The notes under the pieces are model-generated. The model did not search any database and was not told where the DNA came from. It saw nothing but the letters and a program-made list of their open reading frames with translations. A stretch of DNA of 64,000 nt, from contig NC_083607.1 in NCBI RefSeq assembly GCF_029168945.1, forward strand, positions 35,511,257 to 35,575,256. Reading direction: 5' to 3'. Source of the DNA: Cannabis sativa (lineage: Eukaryota > Streptophyta > Magnoliopsida > Rosales > Cannabaceae). Positions within the stretch are counted from its first letter, which is position 1, and every line of letters starts with the position of its first letter. Both the position numbers and the translations under genes were made by a program. Of this stretch, positions 1 to 9,818 are shown one piece after another.

Positions 1-545
1 TAGACAACACCCTAAGAACAAGTGAGCCACTCCTTCACTACTTTTCTTACAACAAACACACCACCCCGGGGACAAGCAAATAAAAGGTCGCCTCTTTTGC
101 ATCATAGGGTGCACATTGATTTTTCCTAATGTGACCAACCATCCAAAGACTTTCACTTTAAAAGGACACCTGCTTTTCCATAAGGTCTTCGTCCAAAACA
201 GATCACCAAAATCCTGGCTGAAGTAAACCAGTTGAAAGCTGACTTACAAGAGAAAATTCCACTAGGATCTGGTTTCCATACTCTACTATCCTCTGATATG
301 TTGAGCAGCCTAATATGTTCCAGTAGTTGCAGTAATACAATAAGATTAGGCATTTCTCTCTCCATCAAATTCCTTCTAAACTTAAAATTCCAACTTGCAA
401 CACAATTTCCTACCTCTCCTTCAATGGCAACAAGATCTTTTATAGTCGAGTTTTTCGCTTTTGATAACACTGCCAGATCCGGAAATCGATTCTTTAATGT
501 TGTATCTCCAATCCATATATCATTCCAATATCAATATATCAACTC
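1..545 (-). pseudogene. LINE (non-LTR retrotransposon) ORF2 C-terminal fragment
   Basis: Read on the minus strand, this stretch encodes the end of a plant LINE reverse transcriptase, including the zinc-binding (zf-RVT) region. From high to low coordinate one sees WIGDTTLKNRFPDL, then WNFKFRRNL, then the signature PSGIFSCKSAFNW, and after a frame change FKVKVFGWLVTLGKIN and a CVCC cluster. The frame changes near position 200, so it cannot be translated whole. The fragment runs off the left edge of the window and is joined on its right to decayed copia sequence near 545. Recognition rests on family motifs; the exact right boundary is uncertain by some tens of bases. Confidence 0.8.
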
Positions 546-593
546 TATTATCTCTACTTTTGCTACTGTTGTACCGAGATGAAAGGAAATTCC

Positions 594-1172
594 TATATGT
601 GTGGTACATAGATATCGGGGCTACCAACCACATCATAGCAGATGCATCAAACTTGCAGCACAAATATGATCAAAAAGGTATACCTCATCTTGTCATTGGA
701 AATGGCTAGTCCTTATCAATTACTCAAACTTGTAAAAGCATACTTTCTGCACCACACTCTTCAAATTTTCTACATCTTAAAAATATTATGTGTGTCCCAC
801 GAATAACTAAGAACATGCTTTCCATTTCTCATCTGACCCGTGACAAATATGTTCTCGTTGAGTTTTATGATGACTGTTGTTTTGTGAAGGATCGAGCCAC
901 GGGGAAGGAGTTGCTTTGGGGAGTGCTTAACAAGATTATATCAGCTACATATTAAAAATATTCTGTGTGTCCCACGAAAAACTAAGAACTTGCTTCCCAT
1001 TTCTCATCTGACCCGTGACAAATATGTTCTCGTTGAGTTTTATGATGACTGTTGTTGTTTTGTGAAGGATCGAGCCATGGGGAAGGAGTTTCTTCGGGGA
1101 GTGCTTAACAAGATTATATCAGCTACATATTACACAATCATCTTCTCCATATGTTCCGCTCAAATCATCTAG
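594..1172 (+). pseudogene. Copia A protease / GAG-pre-integrase remnant, internally duplicated
   Basis: At 602-622 the protease active-site region reads WYIDIGATNH, where functional copia elements have D-S-G-A-T-N-H; the catalytic Asp is at 611-613 and the following Ser is changed to Ile. Downstream, LSISHLTRDKYVLVEFYDDCC (21 residues in the family pattern, imperfect here) belongs to the stretch between protease and integrase. That stretch occurs twice because of a 175-bp tandem duplication (777-951 and 952-1130). A stop at 707-709 already separates the protease from the rest. Confidence 0.75.
777..1130 (+). repeat. Tandem duplication, 175-bp unit, two copies
   Basis: The segment beginning TTAAAAATATT at 777 recurs at 952. 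The second copy is longer by one inserted TGT triplet (tgttgttttg becomes tgttgttgttttg) and carries scattered substitutions. Both copies encode the same copia pre-integrase residues, so the duplication happened inside the element. The 3-bp insertion preserves the reading frame, while the duplication itself (175 bp) does not. Confidence 0.9.
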
Positions 1173-1309
1173 TCCACCTTTGTCTTCTAGTTTTTCTTCT
1201 GTTCAAGTTCCATCGAGTCTGTCAAAACCACCACTGTCAATGGGAACTTTCGTCGAGTGCTACTCTAGAACTGATTCATAGAGAACCTCAGAATACACAC
1301 CTGGAACTA

Positions 1310-1780
1310 AACTAAGGCACATCTAAATTCGGTTCCAAGTGACCGGTTTATTGACTCAGCATTTCCTACAGGATATTTATTTACTATGGATAGAGTTTCC
1401 CCAACGGCAGAGGTGCCCTCCGGTCTCGGTGAGTTCACACTCGCTTGTTGTCTTGTTCTCTGCCGCGAACAGGGATCACTCGCTAGCTAGGTCAGATTGG
1501 AGCAACCTTTTTTGAGAACATTTTTACCACCCATATTCGAGGACAAGGGGCGAAACGACGTCTCGATCTACTACCTCTCTAGGGGCAGTAAGAAATACAT
1601 CTATTTTCCTGAAGGAAAAAGCAAATAGCAGGAAAAAAGACTACGTAGGCAAAGGCAAAGATCGAAGTGAAGGGGAGATTACATCTAGCTCACCCTAATC
1701 AAAAAGTGGGAGAGGAAAGTTTGGAATGGATAGGAATGACTCACCCTACCCTTCCTTCAGAGCGTATAACAAGTTAGTTA
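1310..1780. other. Non-copia insertion, organelle-like composition (uncertain)
   Basis: Between the copia pre-integrase remnant and the GAG-pre-integrase motif WH-RLGHPN at ~1823 lies about 470 bp of higher-GC sequence that encodes no copia residues. Its texture (short purine-rich blocks, mixed GC, no AT-rich runs) resembles plant mitochondrial intergenic DNA. That is an impression only; no gene was recognised in it. It could equally be filler DNA from break repair. Confidence 0.3.
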
Positions 1781-1800
1781 GTGGAGAGTCTTTACTTGTT

Positions 1801-2620
1801 GAATTAAAATTTGATGTTAATGTATGGCATTAACGCCTTGGTCATCCTAATATCAATGTAATGAAAGTCATGTCAGCTAATGAAAAAGTTTCATTTAAAT
1901 CTGCTATTCTTTTTTTGTGATGCCTACCATATAGGAAAATCAAAGCATAATTATTATGCAAGTTCTCAAACTAGTACAAGCAAACCCCTTGAGTTGATTC
2001 ACTTGATGTTTGGGGTGCTGCTTCAATCCTCTCCAACGATGGATATGGATACTATGTCTATTTCATTGATGATTTCAGCAATTTCACATGGACTCCACTC
2101 AAACTAAAATCTGAAGTCAAAGAAATCTTTATTAATTTCCAAAATTTTGTTGAAAGAAAGTTTCATATTAAGATTAAAACCCGCCAATCTGATTGGGGAG
2201 GTGAATATAGAAGTCTTGCACATTTTCTTCAGTCCATAAGTGTCCATTTTCAACACCCTTGTCCTCACACTGACCCTCAAAATGGCAAAACCGAAAGAAA
2301 GCACTGTCATATCATTGAAATGGGACTTACACTCCTCTCACAAGCTTCTCTATTGCTTCATTATTGGTGTGAATCTTTTAGTACAACCACCTTCCTCACA
2401 AATCACCTATCCACTCACACCTTAGTTCACAAATCACCATTTGAAGTTCTCTTCAATACTTATAGTTTCTCAAGGTGTTTGGTTGTGCTTGTTTCCGTCA
2501 TCTTAGAGCTTACAACAAACATAAGTTTGATTTCAAGTTTGCAAAATGTGTTTTCCTTGGATATAGCCTTCATCACAAAGGCTACAAGTGTCTACATCCT
2601 ACTGGCCGCATCTATATAGC
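1801..2620 (+). pseudogene. Copia A integrase remnant
   Basis: The GAG-pre-integrase motif appears as V-W-H-stop-R-L-G-H-P-N near 1820-1848. The integrase core follows in shifting frames: FIDDFSNFTW near 2060-2095, an RQSDWGGEY motif (the D-R-G-G-E-Y region of active elements) near 2185-2213, and DPQNGKTERKH near 2272-2304, which carries the catalytic Glu region. The D, D and E motifs can thus all be located, but at least one stop and several frame changes prevent translation. Confidence 0.8.
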
Positions 2621-3079
2621 CCAAAGTGTCACCTTTCATGAGCAATAATTTCCTTTCTCTGTTGGTTTTCATATTCCCAACTCTCCAAGTCAATCGTCTT
2701 CCTTTGAAATAGTCAACACAGTCAATTGTTACCCTCTTTTTGCACACTTCAACAGGATAATGATTGTGCAACTCCTGCACCAGCTGAAGAATCCAAAGTT
2801 CAACAATCCCCGTTGCATCTTCACCTCCTCATGGTATACTTTCCTCACCTCAATCCTCTAATATTCAACATGAAACTGCAAGGTCAGTCACATTTTACCC
2901 ATCCATCCCTCTCGGCATTTATCTCCCGTTTGAAAATCCCTCTCCTCAATCTACATCTTCCTCGTCATCATCCTCAACCACATATAAACCACCTTCACTC
3001 CCCACTCATCCCATGATCACCCGATCCAAAGACCAAATTTTCAAACCAAAAACATTTTTAGCCTCCCTTATCTCCGAAC

Positions 3080-3830
3080 CTACCTTTGTCCTCCTCATTG
3101 TCATCCCTGCATCTGCTTTTGAAGCTCTTGCTATACCAGCCTGGAAAAGTGCTATGGATGATGAATTTTTTGCCCTCATAAAAAATTAGATTTGGACCTT
3201 GGTACCATTTCATGACACCATGCACATTGTCGACAATAAGTGGATTTTTCAGCTTAAATTCAATGCTAATCGAATGGTTCAGTGCTATAAAGCGCGCCTT
3301 GTTGCCAAAAGATTTCAACAACATCCTAGTATTAACATTTTGAAAAATTTAGTCTCGTGGTTAAGCCAACCACTATTCGCCTCATTCTCACTTTGGTTGT
3401 CACCTACAACTGGGACATTCAACAAATTGACATTAGCAATGCTTTTCTAAATGACACTATTGATGAAGAAGTTTACATGTATCAACCAGTCGACTATGTT
3501 GATCCTGCTTATTCGAATCATGTCTGCAAACTCAATCGAGCCCTTTACGGGCTTAAGCAAGCTCCTCGCGCCTGGTTCGATCGTCTTCAGACCATTCTTC
3601 ACCAACTTGGCTTTCACAACTCTGTCTCGGACACCTCTTTGTTCTATTTCAATCAAGGTGATGCTTTCATGTTTGTTCTGGTTTATGTTGACGATATTTT
3701 TCTTACTGTTACTAAGTCACAACAGGTTACATCCATTATTTCTCAACTCAGCTCAGTGCCTCCTTTGCTCTCAAAACCTTGGGCCCAGTTCATTATTTTC
3801 TTGGGTTTGAGACCACTAGGGGGCTGATGG
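3080..3830 (+). pseudogene. Copia A reverse transcriptase remnant
   Basis: The best-preserved part of element A. PAWKSAMDDEF and NKWIFQLKFNANRMVQCYKA mark the N-terminal RT region, in which a TAG interrupts near 3187-3189. From 3357 the frame is open to 3827 and includes NWDIQQIDISNAFLN, then LYGLKQAPRAWFD and the catalytic YVDD at 3684-3695. Family members continue directly into RNase H; here the frame is lost after about 3820. Confidence 0.9.
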
Positions 3831-3837
3831 TATTCAC

Positions 3838-4640
3838 TTGTCACAAACCAAATATACAATTGATCTCCTTTCTCAAACCAATATGATTCATGCCAAACCG
3901 TGCCTCACTCCTATTAACCAAAGCATCTCTTTGAGTTTACAAGACATCAAACCATTAGCATATCACCCTTTATTGTAGCATAATATGTGCTCTTCAATAC
4001 CTCACTCTTAGCAGACCAGATATTACTTTCACAGTCAACAAATCGAGTCAATTCTTACAAGCACCTACTCAAAATCATTGGCAAGCATGTAAGAAGGTTC
4101 TTCGGTACTTGGTAGGGAGTCTTGGAGAAGGAATCAAGTTCACACCAGCAACTAATCTCTCTATTGAAAGTTTTTGTGACTCAGACTGGGCTAGTTGATT
4201 GGATGACCGCAAATCAACAATCAGACACTGTGTATATCTTGGTGGAAATCTGATAAATTGGAGCTCTCAAAAACAAACATCGGTAGCATGCTCAAGCACC
4301 AAATCCGAATGTAGAGCCCTTGCTCAAGCTTGGACCGAGATAGTGTGGCTGCAATCCTAGCTCAAAAAAATTTGAATCACTGCCAAAAATTCAACCATTA
4401 TCTGGTGTGACAATTCAAGAGCCCGACAGTTAGCCTCAAATCCAGTATTTCAGACCAAGCATATCGAAATAGATGTTCATTTAACCAGAGATAAAGTAGC
4501 AAGCAAAGAAGTTGAAGTTAGATGTCCCATCGAGTGAGCAAAGAGGAGATACACTCACAAAGTCCCTGTCAATTGCAAGCGTTCAATATTTAAAGGACAA
4601 GCTAGCTGTTGTAGTTCCTTCAACACATTATAGCTTGAGG
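3838..4640 (+). pseudogene. Copia A RNase H remnant
   Basis: After the RT the copia RNase H pattern is visible in pieces: CDSDWAS (catalytic Asp) near 4177-4197, followed by DDRKST, then SSQKQTSVACSSTKSE near 4263-4310 and KHIEIDVHLTRDKVA near 4458-4502. Stops interrupt it at several points, for example directly after CDSDWAS. The coding remnant ends just before the polypurine tract. Confidence 0.8.
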
Positions 4641-4645
4641 GGGCG

Positions 4646-4955
4646 TATTGAAACAGAGGATTTGGAAATCCCTTCGTCATCAAGTAAGGAGTCGCATACG
4701 CACAATTGAGGACGTACCTTTTTGACCGTTAACACAGCTGTGCAAATTGTCCTTGAATATTCCCTTTCGTACACCAAATCAGGGATCATTTATCATCCAA
4801 TGATGAGCTGTATTTTTCTCACCAATCAGTGCCTTTCTCTTGTAACCGTTTCCTCCTATTTATTCTCATGTTTTCCTCATTTGTAATTTGAGCCAATTAA
4901 TACAGTCAATAGAAGGAATAATTTCAGTCTCTTTTTTCTCCCTTTAACTATCGGA
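4646..4955 (+). repeat. Probable 3' LTR remnant of copia A
   Basis: A polypurine tract, TTGAGGGGGCG (4635-4645), is followed by TATTGAAAC where an LTR would start with TGTTG. About 300 bp of LTR-like sequence follows, including a TATTTATTCTC stretch and a C/T-rich end. No 5' LTR is present to confirm the ends, so the right boundary is a guess. Confidence 0.45.
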
Positions 4956-5430
4956 GTCTCTCTAGACTTGTTTGTCTCAAGTATAGGAAGGATGTTTGTT
5001 TAGCATCTTATTCTCTCTTATCTTATGTCTGTTTCATGATCAGGCCTTTGTTTGTAATGTGAATGCAGCATATATATAATCAGAAAGATGATTCGAATGA
5101 TAAGGAAAATATCTTTCCAGTTTACTCCAGTCTTAGAATTCCGTATAGCAGATTTTTAAATTCAGTAATGTCATTTTCCATAATTAATTAGTTATTTAAT
5201 TTGTGTGGTTGGGCATTCCGCTTTGTGTGGGCCTATTAATTGCTTAGGAAGGTCCTAACATCCTGGTTGTTTAAAGGATTATGACAATCAATTTGGTCCC
5301 TTTTGTAATTCATATGGTTACCTGAGGTGGTTTCCTAATTTTTTTTGTTTTGGATTTCTACTTAGTACATGCTTGTCAATTTGAACCTGTGCCTGGTTTT
5401 TTTGGATCTAATTGTCATTTCAATCGACAG
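4956..5430. other. No gene seen; probable intron of the downstream gene
   Basis: AT-rich sequence without recognisable coding content. It ends at the polypyrimidine tract and AG acceptor (5429-5430) of the first visible exon of the host gene. Earlier exons were looked for and not found. Confidence 0.4.
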
Positions 5431-6564
5431 ATATTGGAGAAAACTGATTACACTATGATATCTGGAAACCCTTTCATAAAAAAAACAGGTAAAACATTGT
5501 GACTTTCTTTTTGTGAGTTTCAAGATCAAATAAAACTGAGGCACAATTTTCCTATAGGTTGGAGGAAGATATCATTTTACTTTAATCTGTCTTATGAAAT
5601 CAAAGACAAGACAATTGAGTTTGATGAGAACCGTAATGTTCAGCGTGCTGAATTCGTGGTTCGAGCCTTCATGCAGTATGTGTTCTGGCTTTCAAGAATT
5701 AATTTTTTATATAGTCACAATTTTATTTAGAATCTTTTTTCACTATTCTTTACTCCCTTCCTACTGCTTGCTTATTAGGGGTGGTAGGTTTTCTGATGGA
5801 TGGGGTTCATGTGAGCGGCGTGAGAAGAGATTTTTGAAACCAAATCATGATATTCCCAGTACAGCGGAGACCAGAGCCAAAAATAAAGCATGCCAGGTAT
5901 GTATTTAATATTTCTGCCTTCTGGTTGCAATTATTAAAGGGCTTGCATAGTGACAATACAGAGGACAATGTTATGCATATTTAGCTATGTCCAACTATAG
6001 TTTAGTATCCATAATTTAGTTCAGTCTTGATGCATGCTTTTGCATGGTTATTTCTCTTTATGTCTTCAGCCTTGCCTTCTTTGAACTGCAAACCTTACTT
6101 CCTTTTTATAGTCATATTTTTTATCTAGTGATAAGGAAATTATTGAGCTCCTGATGGAAAATTAGCAGTTGATAGGTCCTCTATTGGGATTGGACTACAT
6201 CTCAAGACAAAAGTAATATGATGGGGTTTATTCGATGTCTCTTATCTGCCTCCAGACTTCATTTACTTGAGAGTAATTTAATTGCTCAATGAAACTCCAT
6301 TGTTTTTTGTCCATTAATAGACAATACTGTCAGGTTTCCTGTCTCATAGTTCTAGCACAAGGAAACATGACCTGCTCTATTAGTTTATATCTTCTGAATT
6401 TGATTCAATTTTCGTCTTCATTTTATAGCATGATTTCATTCAGTTGGTCAAGTCATCTATTTTGCAGCGTTTGTTCTGTTAAAGGGAAATGCATTTTTTC
6501 TAATTTGCAGGACCTGCTAGGAATAGGAGAGTATAGACCTGGTGCGGGACAGGTCAATCGATAA
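5431..6564 (+). CDS. 3'-terminal four coding exons of a conserved plant gene of unknown function
   Basis: Four exons join in frame through GT-AG introns: 5431-5488 (ILEKTDYTMISGNPF...), 5558-5675 (WRKISFYFNLSYEIKDK...), 5779-5896 (GGRFSDGWGSCERREKRF... to ...AKNKACQ) and 6511-6564 (DLLGIGEYRPGAGQVNR, stop 6562-6564). Phases match at each junction: codons are split at the first (1+2 bases) and second (2+1 bases), and the third falls between codons. The joined peptide has no internal stop and reads as a well-conserved globular C-terminus. I do not recognise the protein with certainty. The stretch around PNHDIPSTAETRAK faintly recalls an uncharacterised archaeal/phage family, from memory and unverified. 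Upstream exons and the start are absent, because degenerate copia element A occupies the sequence 5' of it. It is either a truncated pseudogene or a gene with a very long intron. Confidence 0.8.
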
Positions 6565-7002
6565 AGATGATCCCATTAATTGTCACTATTGCTCAATGAG
6601 TAAGCAATGGATCATGAAAATCGATAGATTCACTCATAGGCAAAGGACTAGAAGTTTATAATAATAGTAGAACAGTAAATTTGTGATTAACTGATGTAAT
6701 TTCTTTCTTTGCTCTACACTGAAAAGAGTGTTACGGAATATATAATAGATTAACAAACTAGAACAATTGAGGACTCAAAAATGCCAACAATACTCACTCG
6801 TCCACTGTATGATGTATTAATTTTCGGTGATATAGGTGTCCAATTGCAGTCTTGTTCTATTTTTTGTTTTTTTTTATTCTTTTTTCATATAAAACTGTTT
6901 TCTTATGGAATTCTAAAACAAGATTCAAACTCAAATGTTGGTATCGGCGTTGTCAGTATAGATACTGGCCGCAGATTTCTAATATGAACATTATACTTTT
7001 TG
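6565..7002 (+). other. Probable 3'UTR and downstream flank of the host gene
   Basis: AT-rich, non-coding sequence directly after the stop codon. No open frame of substance was seen. Possible poly(A) signals occur only further on (AATAAAAG at about 7086), inside the duplicated block, so the transcript may extend into it. Confidence 0.4.
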
Positions 7003-7665
7003 AGGATCGGGTTGCTGTTTTGGGAGCTATTGTTTAAAAGGAAACAGTTTCTGCTATAATTCTGTTGTATACACTCTTTTTGAAAATAAAAGATGAATGA
7101 TATTATCCAATGAAATTTTTGGATCAGTCGCAGATTAGGTCGCTCTATTTAAGACGTTTGCGACACTGTTCAAGAATGTGCAAGCAATTAGAAAATATCG
7201 GTCGTCTCCAAGATAAAACAACACAGTTATATACTGTATTGAATTACCACTGCATAGTAGAGAATCGTTGAATATACTCTCAAAATTTGATATCACAGTT
7301 TTTTTTTTTAATAGTGAAAGTTATGTTTTTTTTTTTGGGTATGAAAAAGATGTGTTTCTCCCGTTAATTCAATTGTGTAATGGAATGAGAATATAATGGG
7401 AAGAAATTTTTTTTTTTTGAATCGTGCAGTTGTTGCTGAACGAGTCCCATAAAACCGATACGAATAAGTATTTAGTTTTACTTAAACACATTTCTCAAAT
7501 TAAATAAAGTAATGAAATAAAATAAAAAAATAAGTATTTTATTAAATAAATTTTTTGTAGAAAACAAAGTGTTACACTACACCATCCAGCTTGGATCAGT
7601 CGAACGGTGCGCGCGTGTGGTGGGTTAAGTGTGTCTTCATCCATTTGCACATAATGGGGTTCCCT
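7003..7665 (+). repeat. Direct repeat block, copy 1 (~660 bp)
   Basis: From GGGTTGCTGTTTTGGGA onward this block matches 19217-19880 in the same orientation, with scattered substitutions and small indels. It includes a shared motif, AGGTCGCTCTATTTAAGACG, and ends at TTGCACATAAT plus GGG. The block stops exactly where a copia LTR begins at 7666. It has no LTR-type termini and no clear terminal inverted repeats, so it looks like duplicated host DNA. The sequence between the copies is the nested transposon cluster. Confidence 0.85.
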
Positions 7666-7821
7666 TGTTGGGTTTTGTGCCCTAAATAAAACCCATTTTA
7701 ATATAATCAGGTTTACTAATTAATAAAGATCAAAAATCACTTTTATGTTGCATGGTTCACATGATTTATTTTATGATTATGTTTAATGTATAAATTCTAT
7801 TAAGTCCAGAACATATGTATT
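7666..7821 (+). repeat. Copia LTR 5' end, split by Tat element 1
   Basis: Begins TGTTGGGTTTTGTGCCC, the 5' terminus of the copia LTR family found throughout this window, and runs ~155 bp before being cut by the LTR of a Tat element at 7822. Its GTGCCC/AAACCCATTTT wording matches the inverted LTR copies ending at 18589 and 62962, so it belongs to that subfamily. Confidence 0.8.
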
Positions 7822-8558
7822 TGTTGCCTTTGGTTTTTTTCTAAAATACGTGGACACGGATAAGGGCGACACGTGGATCTGTAAGTCACCCACGTACTAA
7901 AAACAACTAAGTCTTGGACAAAAAAGAACACAACAGGGAGTGGGCCTCTTGGAGAAGAGCATACGACATATTTTTACTCTCTGGGAGGCTAGAGCCATGT
8001 TAAGGCATTTTCGGGAGGTAAAGAGATTACTTGAACAATCACTTCGCATTTACTGCCGCATGGGGGAAATCGTATTAGTGTCTTCATAAAAGATGTGACA
8101 GATGGCGTAAGCCCTATTTACGGCGATTACACAACAATCGATGAGTCTAGTGACGGCTACATTATGAGGAATCACATCAGTTAAGAGAGGATAAAAGATT
8201 ATATCCACCTAACTCCTAAGATACCTACGGTATAGGTCATGTATTTCCTAATATGTTCCCCTATGAAGCTAACACAAAAAGACAAGTGATTCATTTCTAG
8301 GGATCCCCTTAGAAAAACACTATAAATACCCCCAAATAGACTGAAAAGGGGTGAATTGATTTTATTCAATGAATCGAAGAGAGAAAATAGGAGAGAAATC
8401 CACCAAGAACATTCTCTGTAATAAATACTCTCATAAATACAAAAGACTCGTGGACTAAGGCTCATTAATGCCCCAACCACGTAAAAATCTCCTGCATTAA
8501 ACTTTCAACAACTCTTCTCATATATTATTTAATTGGTTGCTGAAAAGCTCGATCAACA
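7822..8558 (+). repeat. 5' LTR of Tat element 1
   Basis: Starts TGTTGCC and ends GATCAACA directly before the primer-binding region. It shares blocks such as GACACGTGGATC, CACTATAAATACCCCC and GGACTAAGGCTCATTAA with the LTRs of Tat element 3. No 3' partner survives. Confidence 0.85.
8321..8328 (+). promoter_or_regulatory. TATA box of Tat element 1 LTR
   Basis: TATAAATA within CACTATAAATACCCCC, at the same place as in both LTRs of Tat element 3. Expected to direct the genomic transcript. Confidence 0.75.
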
Positions 8559-8559
8559 T

Positions 8560-8579
8560 TTTGGTACTTTCATTGAGAG
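8560..8579 (+). other. Primer-binding region of Tat element 1
   Basis: Immediately after the LTR end lies TTTGGTACTTTCATTGAGAG, matching the TTTGGTGCTTTCATTGAGAG found after the element 3 LTR and seen at the same place, inverted, in element 2. The cognate tRNA was not assigned. Confidence 0.6.
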
Positions 8580-8629
8580 CTGAAGAAAGCGTCTTTAAAC
8601 AGACAGCAATCAGAAAAGTTAGATCAACA

Positions 8630-9531
8630 ATGGTAGAAACTCGTAACAATACACGTCAGCCTCGTCCTCCTCAGGATGCTCCAATCCCAGAGGACGAGGA
8701 AGTAGCCTCAAGAGTGAACGTGGGTTCTGAGGAGCGAGATGAGGCCAACGACGAAAGGTATGAAGAGAACTTTGACGAGTATGACACGTACGACGAAGGT
8801 AGCTATACAAAGTTACTGGTCTTGAGGCAAAAGGCTGCTGATCATGAAGCTGAGATCGCAGCCCAAAAAAAGCAGAATAGAAAAATGCAAGAGGTGATGG
8901 TCGCCATGCAAAAAGCCATGGAGACGGCAGGGATTCATATACACCCTAAGGCCATCCCAGCAGGACTCGAAGAAACATCGGAAGAGTCCTCACCAAGCAC
9001 TCAGAAACCCAAGACTAGGGAACCAAGCCGTCTACGGTACCCTTCCGAGGAAAACTATGGGAAAAATCCTACTTCAATCCCCGAGAGAAAGAAAAAGCTC
9101 CAGGATCCGCGGAAAGTCTGCTCAGATTGCCCGAAAGGGAAAGGTCCGCAGAGGGGCAAGCTCCCTAAGAGTCTTGGCCCTCAAGATCGAGAGGACCGAA
9201 AAAGCGTATCCGTGCACCTGGAGCCCAGAGAGAGAGGAAGGAAAAACCGAAGATACCCTCCAGTTGACTTAAGACAAAAAATCAACGAAAAACACGGTGA
9301 TCTACGAGATCACCTAGACAAGAAGAAACATGTACCAGTGGTCTCCGCGGGAGCACTAAATGAAAGAATTTTGGCTGAGTTGGCAACGCTGTGCAAAGAC
9401 ATTGCTAGGGTCTCCCAAAGGAAAAGAGGGGATGACTCAGATTCCGATTGCGAGGACCGGGAGCCATGCGCCCGACACATACTGGAGGCAAAACTCCCCA
9501 AGAATTTCAAGATGCCCAAGATGGCAGCATA
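8630..9531 (+). pseudogene. gag: Tat element 1 gag, N-terminal half
   Basis: Open from an ATG at 8630 (MVETRNNTRQPRPPQD), preferred because the same MVETR start is present in element 3. The product is highly charged: an acidic segment (residues ~20-60), a probable coiled-coil with many Gln/Lys/Glu (~60-100), and a basic Arg/Lys-rich linker. It is cut at MPKMAAY, where a copia LTR (TGTTGGG) begins, and the rest of the open frame to 9589 is copia sequence. In element 3 the same point continues into the retrotransposon gag fold. Structural capsid protein of the virus-like particle by family knowledge. Confidence 0.85.
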
Positions 9532-9818
9532 TGTTGGGTTTTATGCCCTAAATAAAACTCATTTCAATATAATCAAATTTATTTATTAATAAAGATCAGA
9601 AATAACATTTAATGTTGCATGGTTCACATGATTTATTTCATGATTATTTTTATAATGTATGAATTCTATTTAAGTCCAGAACATATCAATTTGTTAATGA
9701 TTATAGTGTTGTCAACACAGTGGAATATAATCTTAATTATATGTTCGAAAGTTTATTCCCTGATTTGTCAGTTCACTGGATTTAGACTAACATGATTTGT
9801 CAGTTCAGTGGAATATAA
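9532..9818 (+). repeat. Copia D LTR, first ~290 bp only
   Basis: Starts TGTTGGGTTTTATGCCC and follows the middle LTR (11455 onward) up to GGATTTAGACT, then repeats a short TTTGTCAGTTCA stretch and passes directly into pol-derived sequence. The rest of the LTR and the whole leader are missing from this unit. Confidence 0.8.

Larger units (their letters stand above)
546..4955 (+). mobile_element. Copia element A, degenerate Ty1/copia retrotransposon
   Basis: In canonical copia order (protease, integrase, reverse transcriptase, RNase H) the plus strand shows recognisable but broken pol domains, followed by a polypurine tract at about 4635-4645 and an LTR-like tail. No gag and no 5' LTR were found, because the left side meets a LINE fragment. 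Stops and frame changes occur in every domain, so this is an old relic. It lies immediately upstream of the surviving exons of a host gene and may sit in one of its introns. Unrelated sequence interrupts it at about 1310-1780. Confidence 0.85.

Noticed and set aside
232..582. Plus-strand open frame over the LINE fragment
   Set aside because: Shadow of the minus-strand LINE coding sequence; no motifs.
7140..7200. Terminal inverted repeat of a Mutator or hAT element (AGGTCGCTCTATTTAAGACG region)
   Set aside because: No matching inverted end or target duplication found within the 660-bp block.
8560..8580. tRNA genes at primer-binding sites
   Set aside because: Only short tRNA-complementary stretches after LTRs; no cloverleaf was found.
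8537..8629. Upstream start for the Tat element 1 gag frame
   Set aside because: The frame is open from 8537 but covers the LTR end and primer-binding region; the ATG at 8630 matches the start in element 3.
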